NCBI GenBank assembly: GCA_963575745.1
Contig: CAUYUJ010000874.1
Coordinates: 17,501 to 81,500 of the forward strand
Direction: 5' to 3'
Length of the DNA stretch: 64,000 nt
DNA from: Prorocentrum cordatum
Taxonomy: Eukaryota > Sar > Dinophyceae > Prorocentrales > Prorocentraceae
Below, piece after piece: positions 44,153 through 58,800 of the stretch (position 1 is the stretch's first letter; the number at the start of each line of letters is the position of its first letter). The translations under genes and the position numbers were made by a program. The notes beneath the pieces are model-generated. The model worked only from the letters and a program-made list of their open reading frames with translations, was not told where the DNA came from and ran no database searches.

Positions 44153-44334
44153 TACTCCAGATTTCGTAATAAAGGGAGGGGGGTCTCATTTCGGGGGGGG
44201 GTCTCTTCCAGGCTATCTTGGAGGGCCTGGGGGGTCTGGGGACGATGTTTTGGAGGGTTCTCCCACGGGGGAGGTCTGAAATGGCTTGTCTTGGAGGGTC
44301 CAGACCCCTCCCTTTTATTGCGAAATCTGGAGTA
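44153..44334. mobile_element. Small TA-flanked MITE
   Basis: Terminal inverted repeats of about 31 bp: left from 44155 (CTCCAGATTTCGTAATAAAG) and right ending 44332, whose complement starts CTCCAGATTTCGCAATAAAA; both continue GGGAGGGG-TCT. TA dinucleotides at 44153-44154 and 44333-44334 are the likely target duplication. The 178-bp element has no coding capacity. TA duplication and a CTCC start resemble Tc1/mariner-type MITEs (inference). Confidence 0.75.
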
Positions 44335-44337
44335 GCC

Positions 44338-44437
44338 NNNNNNNNNNNNNNNNNNNNNNNNNNNNNNNNNNNNNNNNNNNNNNNNNNNNNNNNNNNNNNN
44401 NNNNNNNNNNNNNNNNNNNNNNNNNNNNNNNNNNNNN
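44338..44437. other. Assembly gap of exactly 100 N
   Basis: A 100-base N run, the usual placeholder for a gap of unknown length, placed between the MITE and the long polypyrimidine tract. Frames crossing it are meaningless. Confidence 1.
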
Positions 44438-48262
<3,825 letters not shown>

Positions 48263-48309
48263 CTTGTTGCCTGTAGGAAAAAACTCCTCCCTGTCGTACT
48301 CTGGGGCCA

Positions 48310-48735
48310 GGCTGATGGGCGGCTCCTTTTCGATATGTGGCTCTCGCCTTAGCGCCGCGCACATTCGTTTCAACAGGTTGGAAGTTGTCCATTGGCTCCC
48401 ATGGCCACCGTACCAGAAATGGTGCTCTGGAACGAATCAGGATTGACAGGGCGCAACACTTCACTTGATTCGCGCTGTTGAAGTTTCAGGAATGCCGTTC
48501 TAGCATGATTCAGGGTCGTCAAGGCGCAACGGTGAGGTCGACTCGTGGCGCTGAAGTCCTGAGAATGGTGTTTTGGCGCGCTTCAAGATTTTCACACGTG
48601 TGCCCGCCTACGGGGCACTTCCTCCAGTGAAAATGAATCCTTGTATGGGGCCTATGTGGAGGGAGCTTGAGGGTATACTTCAACATCGCTGAGGGTATAC
48701 ACTGCTCCGCCTCCTCCTCCTCGTCCTAAGTTCCC
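48310..48735 (+). repeat. Composite repeat element, copy 3
   Basis: One 83-bp-type unit (GGCTCTCGCCTTAGCGCCGC, CACATTCGTTTCAACAG), three ~75-bp units (TTGAAGTTTCAGGAATGCCG and variants), the segment GGGGCACTTCCTCCAGTGAA, then the tail CTTCAACATCGCTGAGGG before CTC triplets at 48708. Confidence 0.8.
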
Positions 48736-48960
48736 TTTCCAGATGAATACTTCCTCCTTGATTCTCCTTTCAAAAAAAGAGAATAGACTCTACCCCCCCC
48801 CCCAGCGTTATCGCCCCCCCCCTTTCGGGTATGTAAATCACATATGATTATGACCACATGTCCATCCTAAACATGAAATTACAATGTCCCAGGCCAACAG
48901 GCGTTACCCCCCCCTGAGGTTCCCTTGTTAAAAACACTATGCGGGGACATTTTTTGTTCT
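48736..48960. other. AT-neutral spacer with C-runs
   Basis: No gene. Poly-C runs at 48795-48805 and 48816-48823 and an A-run at 48773. Confidence 0.4.
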
Positions 48961-49395
48961 AACATAGCACTTTTTCACGAATCCCTTGCAAAAAATGGGA
49001 CGAAGTGCACACGCGCGCGTCGTCGCGCGCGCATGCCGAAATCCTTCGAAAACCTTCGGTGCCAGAAGGATGTCGCAAAAAGCTTACGCGCGTGCTCTTG
49101 CGAAATCTTAAGAAAACCATTGATTTCCAAGATTTTCACAACATGCTACCAAACGGGCGTCGCGCGCGCGCATGTCGAAATCTGTCGAACGTCCTTGCGC
49201 GTGTGCCGTCGCGAGAATCCTCTGCAAAAAACTGGGGCGAAGTGCAGACGCGCGCGTCGTCGCGCGCGTACGCCGAAATCCTTCAAAACCCATCGGTTTC
49301 GGAAGGATGTCAAAATCGCGCGTCCAAAAAACCTACAAAAACAAAAGGTTTCGCAACACGGATTTTCAACAAAATCGTGCGCGCGCGCTCTTGCG
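48961..49395 (+). repeat. Tandem repeat with CG-alternating palindromes
   Basis: 48967-49075 and 49213-49320 are two copies about 245 bp apart: GAATCC-TGCAAAAAA, GACGAAGTGCACACG, a CG-alternating core, then CCGAAATCCTTC and AAGGATGTC. The core is CGCGCGCG-TCGT-CGCGCGCG, self-complementary around TCGT. The same core appears in the complement at 41934-41953. Confidence 0.75.
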
Positions 49396-49396
49396 G

Positions 49397-49430
<34 letters not shown>

Positions 49431-49965
49431 CTCCCTCCTCCCGCGTCGTCGTCGTCGTCGTCGCCTACATCGTCCTGCGTCTTTCCTCTTGTTCGTCGTC
49501 GTCGTCCTCTTTGGCGTCGTGGTCGTTTCCGTCGTCGTTGTCGCCGTGGTCGTCCTTCCTCCTCCTCCCTCGTCGTCGTCGTCGTCGTCGTCGTCCGTCG
49601 TCGGCGTCTCGTCGTCGTCCCTCCTATTTCGTCGCCGTCGTCGTCGTCGTTGTCGTCGTCGTCTCGTCGTCGTCTTCCCTCCTCCCTCGTCGTTGTCGTC
49701 GTCGGCGTCGCCGTCCTTCCTCCTTCTTCGTCGTTCGCGTCGTCGCCGTCCTCCCTCCTCCCTCGTTGTCGTCGTTGTCGTCGTTGTCGTCGTTGTCGCC
49801 GTCGTCGTCCTCCCTCCTCCCTCGTCGTCGTCTTCGTTGGCGACGTCGTCGTCGTCTTCGTCGTCGTCGTCGGCGTCGGCGTCGTCGTCTTCGTCGTCGT
49901 CGACGTCGGCGTCGTCGTCGTCGCCGCCGTCGTCGTCGTCGTCGTCGTCGTCGTCGGCCGTCTTG
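49396..49965. repeat. (GTC)n-rich array
   Basis: GTC triplets with CTCCTCCCTC-type interruptions. Overlapping poly-Val/Ser/Arg frames are not genes. Confidence 0.95.
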
Positions 49966-50154
49966 CTTCTCCGGCCTTCTTGGGGCGCTCTTGAGACGCC
50001 CCCGAGGGCTCCAAGACGACCCCGGAGCGATATCTGTGCTCGGTCCCGCATGGGTTTTGCAAACCAAGTTGCGGGTGGGTGGGTGGGATGATTGCGTGAG
50101 CAGTGGAGTTGACCACTTCAAGTTCGGCAAGTGATCGCACCCCATAGCCAGTCC

Positions 50155-50682
50155 GAAGGGCGGGCCGGGCGTTTCGCCTGAGACTATCTGACCACTTATG
50201 AGCCTGAGGCTTAAAACACTGGCAACCGTTTCACAGATGGAGGGCGGGTGGTTTTCAAAATGTGACTCTCGCTTTAGCGCCGCGCACATTCTATTCAAAC
50301 AGTTGCAGAAGCTTGATGGATTGAGGGCGGGTGGTTTTGAAAACGTGGTTCTCGCCCGAGCGCCGTGCACAATCGTTTAAACAAGTTGTAAGAGTTTCAC
50401 GGACTGAGGGCGATTCGTTTTCAAAATGTGGTTCTCGCTTCAGCGCCGCGCGCATTCGCCTAACAAATGCGCAGCTTCACGTTTTGAGGGCGGCTCGTTT
50501 TCAAGATGTAGTTCTCGCCCCAGCACCGCGTAAACACTTGCATTCCAATGAATCTAGTAGTCCACGTACTAGAAATTGTTTTTTTGGAATTACTCAGGAC
50601 TGTCAGGGCGCAACAGTTACGTTGATTCGGGGTGTGTCCCAACATCGTTGATGAGTCTTGGGTTTGCACTAGTCCTCCTCCT
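50155..50682 (+). repeat. Composite repeat element, copy 4
   Basis: The best-preserved copy. Starts GGGCGGGCCGGGCGTTTC as copy 1 does. Four 83-bp units are phased at GAGGGCG on 50240, 50323, 50406 and 50486, each with TTCAAAATGTG and GCGCCGCGCACATT. It ends CAACATCGTTGATGAGTCTT GGGTTTGCACTAGT and passes directly into (CCT)n. Confidence 0.85.
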
Positions 50683-50880
50683 CCTCCTCCTCCTCCTTCT
50701 CCTCCTCCTCCTCTTCATATTCCTTCTCGTCGTCCTCCTCTTCCTCCCCCTCCTCCGCCTCCTCTTCCTTCTCCTCCTCCTCCTCCTCCTCCTCCTCCTC
50801 CTCCCCAATCTCCTCATCCTCCCCCTCCTCCTCCCCCTTTCCCTCGTCTTCCTCCTCCGTCCTCCTCCCTCATTCTCCTG
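50683..50880. repeat. (TCC)n array
   Basis: CTC/TCC triplets with a few interruptions, directly after composite copy 4. Confidence 0.95.
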
Positions 50881-50959
50881 GTGTGGTTCCGACCCCGTCC
50901 GCCTGCTACCAGATGCCGACGCCTTTCGGGCCCCAGGTCTTCGCCCGGGCCGGGGAAAA

Positions 50960-51342
50960 AAACCCGCGCCACACGCACGCACGCAACACACACACACACA
51001 CACAACACACACGCACACAACGCACACACGCATACACACACACACACACGCACATACGCACGCAACACAACACAACACAACACAACACAACACAACACAA
51101 CACACACAACACAACACACAACACACAACACAACACACAACACAAAACACACAGCACACATCACACAAAACACAACACAACACAACACAACACAACAACA
51201 CACAACACAATACACACACATAACACAACACAAAACACACAACACACAACACAACACGACACAACACAGCATAGCACAGCATAACACTGTACAGCACACA
51301 CACACACACAACACACAACACACACACTACACGCAACACACA

Positions 51343-51372
<30 letters not shown>
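50960..51372. repeat. (CA)n and (CAACA)n array
   Basis: Mixed AC dinucleotides and ACAAC pentamers over 400 bp; the complement reads as Val/Cys-rich frames with no coding meaning. Confidence 0.95.
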
Positions 51373-51373
<1 letters not shown>

Positions 51374-52083
51374 CCTCTGCGCTGTGCGCGGCGCTGGGCG
51401 CGCGCCGAGAGCCGAGAGCCGCCCAGTGGGGGCGCGGCAGCTGCGGCTGCGGCGGCTCGGCTGCCCTGCCCCCCGGCCCACCGTCCTCCCCGAGAGGCTT
51501 CGCAGGGCCGCCGGGCCCGGCCGCGCGGTGGGGGCCGAGCGCGGGCTGCGGGCGGGGCGGGCGGTGCGGGGCCCCCCCGCGCTGCCACTCCGCCAGGCGC
51601 GCGCGGGGCGGCCCACCGCCGTCGTGGGCTCGGGAAGGGCGCGAGGAGCCGCGGCTGGCCCCGTGCCCGGCTGCGGACCCCCGCGCGGCGGCGTCCGCAG
51701 CTCCGCGGGGCGGCGGTGCCACCGCAGCTCCGCCGTGCGCCCACGCGCGGGCGCCGCTCGTGGAGCCGCGGCGCCGAAGGGTGTCGAGCCCAAGCCCGAG
51801 GAGCTGAGCTGCGGCTGCCCCCCCAGGCCCAGGCGGAGGAGGTGCAGCCCGCTCCGGTCACCTGCCGAGTCCCCCAGAGGGGCGCCGGGCCGCTGCGAGC
51901 ACTCCGCCGGCTCGAGTCGCATCGCCGCTGCCACCCGACGGACCGTACGGCGACGTCGGACTCCGCACGGTCCGTCACCGCACAGTTTCGAGCGAGGCCC
52001 CAGTCGCCCGAGGCGTCCTCGGAGAGCGGCCCAAGGCCCGAGGATCGTGCGGTCCCCCCAGATCCCCACCGGCTCGTTGGGCA
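51373..52083 (+). other. GC-rich region upstream of the globin/channel gene
   Basis: No exon is certain here. At about 51797-51848 a ~45-bp segment (CCCGAGGAGCTGAGCTGCGG...GCGGAGGAGGTGCAG) is a diverged copy of the first visible globin exon start at 52107-52150, so a duplicated exon fragment is possible. A perfect 10-bp hairpin (GACGGACCGT with its complement) lies at 51937-51976. The promoter and true first exon were not identified. Confidence 0.4.
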
Positions 52084-55000
52084 GTGTCGGGTGGTGGTGG
52101 CGGCTGGCCCGAGGAGCTGCGGCTGCCCCCGGGCCTGGCGGAGGAGGTGCAGACCACGTGGAACACGTTTCTGCGCTCGGCGGAGTCGCGCGAGGCGGCG
52201 GGAGAGGCCATCTACGCGGCCATCTTCGACTCCGCGCCCAGCCTGCAGAGCCTGTTCAAGACGCCGCGCGCGGTGATGGCCATGCGGTCCCTCGGCGGCG
52301 CCCCAGAAGTCTTCGCCTCGCCTGCGGGCACTCGGGGGCCCCCCTCGCCGCCACGGCCGGACGCGGCTCGGAACACGGGCAGGGGCGGAACCCGGGAGGG
52401 GTCCGGAGCCCGGCGTCGAGCGAATGTTGGCCTCTCTCCCTTCGAAGGCGAGGAGGGAGGTCTTCTTGGACGCCTCCAGCTCCCAAGTCTCGTTTGCGCG
52501 CCGCCCAGGTTCATGAACGGCCTCAACCAGATCATCAGCCAGCTGACCGACCCGAGGTCCCTCAAGATCGTGGTGGAGACGCTCGGCTTCCAGCACCTCG
52601 ACCTCGAGGTTGCCATGTCTCTACACATCTCTACACCGTTCCAACCCAAAGAGTATAAAGAGAGAATGAGGGAAAGGGAGAAGGGTATCTATATATATAT
52701 ATATATATGTATGTATATGTATATGTATATAGCGATCTACATATATACATTGATAGAGATACACGCATATAGAGATGCAAGACTGCATCGGCGCTTCGTG
52801 CCATGTACTTTGGCCCTCGAGGCTTGGCATGCAGACAGGAGGGCAATTAGGTAAATCTGAACATTTAGCGATAACTCGTTGTTGCCTTTTCTGGTATCGT
52901 CGTTGTCATGGTGCTATTCGTAATCCTTCCCGCATGCTTCCTCTCCTCTTCCCTCATTCTTGCCCCACTCTGCAAATTCACCGCCATCAGCAGCTCTTTT
53001 TGCGGAGGCTCATCCTAGGAGAGCCTCTTGGGGGCCTCACGACAGTTTTTGAAAGGCCTGTTGGGGCCGTCTGGAGGCCTCCTAGGTTCCTTCTGGGGGC
53101 CTCTGGGGGCTTCACAGGCCACCCTGCTTCGAACCACCGTCTCCATGAACGACCGGGCCACGATTTGGAAAGATTCGGGGGGCGTCTTGGGGCCACCTTG
53201 GGCCGTCATGGGGCTCGCTTCGGGCCATCTTGGGGCCCTGTTGAGCCGTCTCGGGGCTCATCTTGGACTGCCTGGAACCCTTCTTGCTTAAATTTTGCCC
53301 GCCTTGAATTTAGGGCGACTCTCTGGCCCCCTGGGCGGTCTCGGAAGACCGAAGAACAAAGCATTCCCCAAATCAGACAAAACAAGTCAATGGTTTTTGC
53401 GTTGGGTCTTCTTTGGGTCGTCTTCGGGCGTCTGGTGGGTGTCTGGGGCCTTTGTGGGCTCTCGCAGGGCCGTTCGGCCGCCCTCCTTACCGATGTGGGC
53501 CTGTTGCCTAGGCCCAGGGGCTTCATGAGCCCCAGAAAGCACAGGGGACCGTCAGTGCTCCCGGGGCTAAGGATCGGAGGGGGTCCCGTTACCCGTTTAG
53601 CGGGGGGGGTCCCAGATTATAGAAATACATAAAGGAATGTATGCATACACATAGATTCACACACACATATAAACTATAGTGTATAACGCACACAATTATC
53701 ATTTATAGTATTTATACACACATGTACATACATATGTGCGTAGACATATACGAATATATTCTGGAATAGGGGGTTCAAAAGACATATGTATAGCCAGCAT
53801 AGCGAGCGTGCCGCCGGCGTCTGGCTCAAGGTGCTGACGCCCTACATGCTTGGACCGCTAGAGGATCTTGCGGCCCACTATCGTACCTAAAACGAGACCC
53901 GATCAGTCTCCTGGATGGTACACCATCTTACACCATATCCCAAACCTCTTACTACGTGGTCCTCATCCTGCTGTTTACGTGGTAGCGGAGCTGGCCCGAT
54001 TGAGTTGTGGTCAGCTCTGTCTATCGTAATATTTATCCACGGTACGGTTTGGTACGCCGCCGACACCACTGCGACGTCAGAGCGTGACTACTGGCAAGCA
54101 GGCGGGAACGCCCTCAGCGGACACGTAATATCCATTATGGGCGACATCCGCCTGACCATTGCGAAGGGCGTATACGCCCCGGCTCTACGCCACTTTATAT
54201 TCCAACTGACGACGGATTTGGAAACAAGTTAAGGTACCAATTTCCACTACGCGGAAGCGCGAACCCCATACACTTGAACCAACATGGGGACACACCTCCA
54301 CAGCCGATCCGCCGCCTGCGTCGTCGTGTACACAGGCAGTGTGCGTGCGCGTGGTGTATGCACGGGCGCTGCGGTGCACACGGTTACTGCAGTGTACACA
54401 GGCACTGTGGTGTACACAGACATTACTGCGTAGACAAGCGCTGCGGTGTACGCAAGCAGCTGTGGTGCACAAAGGCGTCGTGGCGCACGCTAGACAGGCG
54501 CTGTGGTGTATACAAACATGGTCGGCCAATCGAATTTGATACATTCGGGCCGGGCCCCCGGGGGTTTTCCAGATTTGAGCCCCGGCGGGACCTTGGAGGT
54601 GCACGGAAGCGCTGTGGCGCAAATGTTCGCCATGCGTTGCGGTGCACGCGGTTCCTGTGGTGTGCACAAGCACCGCAGTGCACACAGGCGCTGTGGAGCA
54701 CGCAGAAGCCTCTGCTGCAGCAGCACCTGTGGTGTGCAAGACCGTGGTGGCGCACGCATGTTTTGTAGTACTCACAGGCAGTGTGGCGCACGCGTGTGCT
54801 ATAGATAGTGTGCACAAGACGTCGCGGCCACGCTTAGCAACCGCATCCCGCGTATTCCAATGCGAGCTGTCGTGACATCCTTAGGAAGTTTCAGACGGGG
54901 CCCGCATCGTCGCAGCACCAATTGTAGCATCGCGGCAGCATCGGTGGCAGCTCTAGGGGCCGCAGCACCAGTGCGCGCGGGCATATGCAGGGCTGTCCAC

Positions 55001-55826
55001 AGCGCGAAAGTTAGATTATCGGCCGGCCTTCCCCTCCCCCCCGTTTCCTCGGATAACCCGGGTTATCGCTGGTTCAAAAAAATTCAACGGTCTGTAATGG
55101 GCGCACGCATATCTTCGCACCTCTTCCTTCTCCTCCTCCCTCTTCATTTCCGTGCACACAGCCGTTGCGTTTCACATTCGCTGTGGGCTCAAAATGTCCA
55201 AGCGTTCCTCGGGCCAGAAAAAACAATAATCACCATCATATCATAATATTCGATATGATACATCCGGGCCCCCAGCACTTTCCCTGACTTTGGCTCCGTC
55301 GGGACCGTGGAAGTGTACGCAAACCTTGTGGTACACGCAGGCAGTGTGGTGCACGCAGAAGGGTGCTGAAACAGCAGCTGTGGTGTCCATAATCACGGGC
55401 GTTGCGGTGCAGACGGTTGCTGAGGTGTGCAACGGCGTTGTTGTGTGTATACGAGGTGTTTTTTCTTGGGACCAGAAGGACAAATAATCACAATCAACTC
55501 AGGTATTGATTTTGATACGTTCGGGCCACCGACGATTTTCCGGAGCTTGGCCCCGTCGGTATTGCCTTCAGGCGTACACGAACTTTGCGGTGTGCGCAGG
55601 CTTTGTGGTGCTCAAGGGGTGTTGAAACAGTGACTGTGGTGCACGCAGGCGCCGTGGTGTGCACAGATCGCGCGATGTACAAAGGCGTCGTGGTAACACG
55701 CGGTTGTGATGGTGTACGCAGTCGCCGCGGTGCACGCACGTACGATTTCTGTAGAGGCCCGGGCAGCCCTGGTGCACAAAGGCATTGTACAGAGCCCGTG
55801 CTGTGTGCACAGGCGTTGTGGGCTTG

Positions 55827-55869
<43 letters not shown>

Positions 55870-58800
55870 TAGGCGGCGCGCCTCAGGGTGCGCGCGCCGC
55901 GGCCCCAGTTACCGTTGCCCCCCTCCCACGCCCCCCCCCCCGGGTAACATGCGCTATCCCCCAGAAATAAAACAAATGTCTTTGGCCCCATCGGGCTCTC
56001 CAGGAGGGCCTCTTGAAGCTCTCTCGGGCCGTCTTGAGGGCCTCTTGGGCCGTCTTGAGGCCCTCTTGGGCTATCTTGAGCCGTCTTCAGGCTCGCCTTG
56101 AGGCTCGCTTGAGAGGCTGTTGAGCTGTCTTGGGCCATCTTGATCCGTTTTATTTTCGTCTAGGCTGTCTTGAAAGCCGTCTTGGAGGCCATTCTGTCCG
56201 TCTGGAGGCCGACAAGAGCGCCGAGGAGCAACTTCAGGGGGACGGTTTTCGAAGGACGCGTGCTGACTGGGAAGGGGGGGAAATTTGAAAACATCCTCAA
56301 AGGGACCACAGGAGCATTCCAACACACCCACTCCGCGCAGGCACGGTGGTGGATATATATATATATATATACACACAGGGGGAGAAGGAGAGAGAGAGAG
56401 AGAGAGAGACACACACAAACATGATAATGACAATGGGAGTGAGAGGGCGTGACTAATGAGTGAGAGCGAGCTCAGCCTCGAGGTGACCATACCGCGCGTC
56501 GTCATGTTCCGCGACGCGATCGTGGACCTGCTGCAGGTGGAGCTGGCCGGGCAGCTGACCCGCAGCGCGCACAGCGGCTGGGACACGATGCTGAACTACG
56601 CGGGCGGCGCCTACATTTACGTCCGGCTGAAGTACACCGACCGCCTCAGGTCAGGCCCGTTCGTCCGTCCCTCGAGGTGCGAGGCTCGAGGTTTTCGGAC
56701 GCTCCCGTCGATTCGGCGGTGTTCCAGCCTCGTCCTCCCCTCGCGGTTCGAGGGTCGAGGTTTTCGGACGCTTTCGTCCAGCCTCGGGATTCGGGATGCC
56801 TTCCAGCAGCTGCGTCTCGCCGAGTGCGTTCTGGGGGTGCTCGGATCGTCCCGAACGGGCGCCGGAGGCCAGAGTTGTGACCCGAAAGCCAAGCTGGGAT
56901 CTGGGCGTTGCAATTCCTTCTCGCCGGGCGCTTTCGCCTGGGCCCGGGCCCCAGGCCACCACGGATGGATGGGGCTCGAAAGGTGCCGCAAGAAGGAGTC
57001 TAGGGCTCCAGTCTGGATGTTTCGCAATGTCGCGTTTTTGTCGCAACGTCGGGCTTCAGGGCGGAAGCGATCCATATCCCCACTGGACTACGGTATCTCG
57101 GCCCCACCAGCCCACCCCCCCAAGTGGGGACAGGCCCCGCAGAGCCCGAAGGCAACAGCATATCTACCGATCTAGGGGGGCTGATCGGTCAGCGGGCCAA
57201 GACCATGCCAGAGGGGATGGCGATCGGTCAAACGATGCTCGTCAGGATCCTGGCCTCCAGCTGGGCCACGGCGAACAACAAGAAGGACGAGCTCGAGGGC
57301 GTGGCGGAGGACGCCGAGGGCGAGGAGGGCGAGGGCAAGGAGGGCGAGGGCACCCACTCGGGCGAGGCCGCCCCGAAGGAGGAGGCGGCCAAGATGGAGA
57401 GTCTGGCCGAGAAAGACAGGGGCGGCAAGAAGGGCAGGAAGAAGAAGGAGACGAGGGGCCGCGGCTGGTTCTCGGGCGGAGGCGGCGACAAGGGCGCGCA
57501 GGGCATGGGACACGGGAAGGCCAAGGACTCGAGCGAGGCGGACGGGAGCAGCTTCCGGAACACGTCCGTGCCGACCACGTACAACGAGATGTTCGCGTTC
57601 AACGCGGCCGTCATGGGCTTTGGGCAGAACGTGTGGATGAACGAGGTGCTCGCGTCGTTCGACGCGATCGTGACGAACGTCTCCAACTCGTACCGGCTGC
57701 AGGAGGAGTGCGACGTGCTGTCGCTGCGGCTCGCGAAGTACCGGGGCACCGTGAACCTCTCGGAGTACAAGGCGGTCATGCTGGCCTCCCTGCGCTCCCT
57801 GGTGCCGAAGGACTGGAACTCGAACCACGAGGTGGCCTGGTCCTGGCTCTGGGAGAACGTGGAGCGCATGCTCAAGGCGCTGATGGGCAGGCCGGCGCAG
57901 TGGGAGAAGAGCCTGGAGCGGCTCTGGTCCGGCCTGGACGAGTCCGCCCAGGCCCTCGTGCGCCGCGAGGTCTACTCCAAGTTCTTCGCGCTGGCCCCCG
58001 CGGGCCAGGACTACTTCAAGCAGTCGACCACGCGGCTCCACTTCATCGCGGACCGCATCGTCTCCATGACGCTGGAGATCTACAAGGACCCCAAGAAGAT
58101 GGTCGAGGACATCTCCGCCCTCGGCCTGCGGCACGTCGGCTACGGGATACCCACGGAGCTCTTCGGGCCGTTCGTCACCGCCTGCGTGCAGGTCATCCGC
58201 GGCCTGACCGAGGACGACAATGCCGAGGAGGCTTTCCGGTGGTCCCTCAGCCTCATCTCGCGCATCCTGACGCGCGTGATCACGGAGGGCTCCACCATAG
58301 TCATGAAGGCCATCAACATGAACAGCGGCGCGCAGGTCCGGAAGGCCGTGGGCGTGGCCCCGAGGGGCCAGCGCGCCATGTGGATGCTCAACATCCAGGT
58401 CGGGACCCAGTCGATCTCGCCCCTGCTCTGGGCCATCGAGACGGGCAGCCTCGAGGCCGCCAGGGCGATCATCCAGGACCTCCTCACGATACGGGCGGAC
58501 CGGGACCGCTACTACTACGGGCTGGACACCCTGTTCGAGCGCCACGAGGACATCGTCAGGCGCCTCTGCGTCGATGCCCCCGCGCTGCTGCCTGCGCTCT
58601 TGGACGGACTCGTGTGGCGCTCGCGCACCACGGAGAACGGCAACAGGCGCGTCAACTACTACATCAAGCACCTCGTGGTGGATTCGAACGGGGATTTCGC
58701 GCAGGCGGTAGAGTGGATCACGGAGAACGGCGACCCTAAGCTTGTGTGCCACCCAGTCGTGGCGATGGTGACGGACACCGTGTGGGGCCGCATCGCGTAC

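Larger units (their letters stand above)
52609..56482 (+). other. Intron 2 of the globin/channel gene (3.9 kb)
   Basis: Donor CTCGAG|GTTGCC and acceptor CCTCGAG|GTGACC join LGFQHLDLE to VTIPRVVMFRDAI, completing globin A. The 9-bp string CCTCGAGGT is present at both borders, so the cut could slide. The intron contains TA/TATG repeats, two minisatellite families and one unassigned open frame. Confidence 0.75.

Noticed and set aside
50155-50560. CRISPR-like appearance of evenly spaced 83-bp units
   Set aside because: Units are contiguous and diverged, without short identical repeats separated by unique spacers, and the context is eukaryotic.
50814-51323. Val/Cys-rich minus-strand frames
   Set aside because: Translation of the CA/CAACA microsatellite.
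53814-53830. Second DinoSL relict (TGGCTCAAGGT)
   Set aside because: Only the last nine or so bases match and nothing upstream resembles the leader; chance is likely.
56796-58739. 647-codon plus-strand frame overlapping the channel exon
   Set aside because: A shifted reading of the same exon, Arg/Gly/His-biased; the true frame has globin and transmembrane signals.
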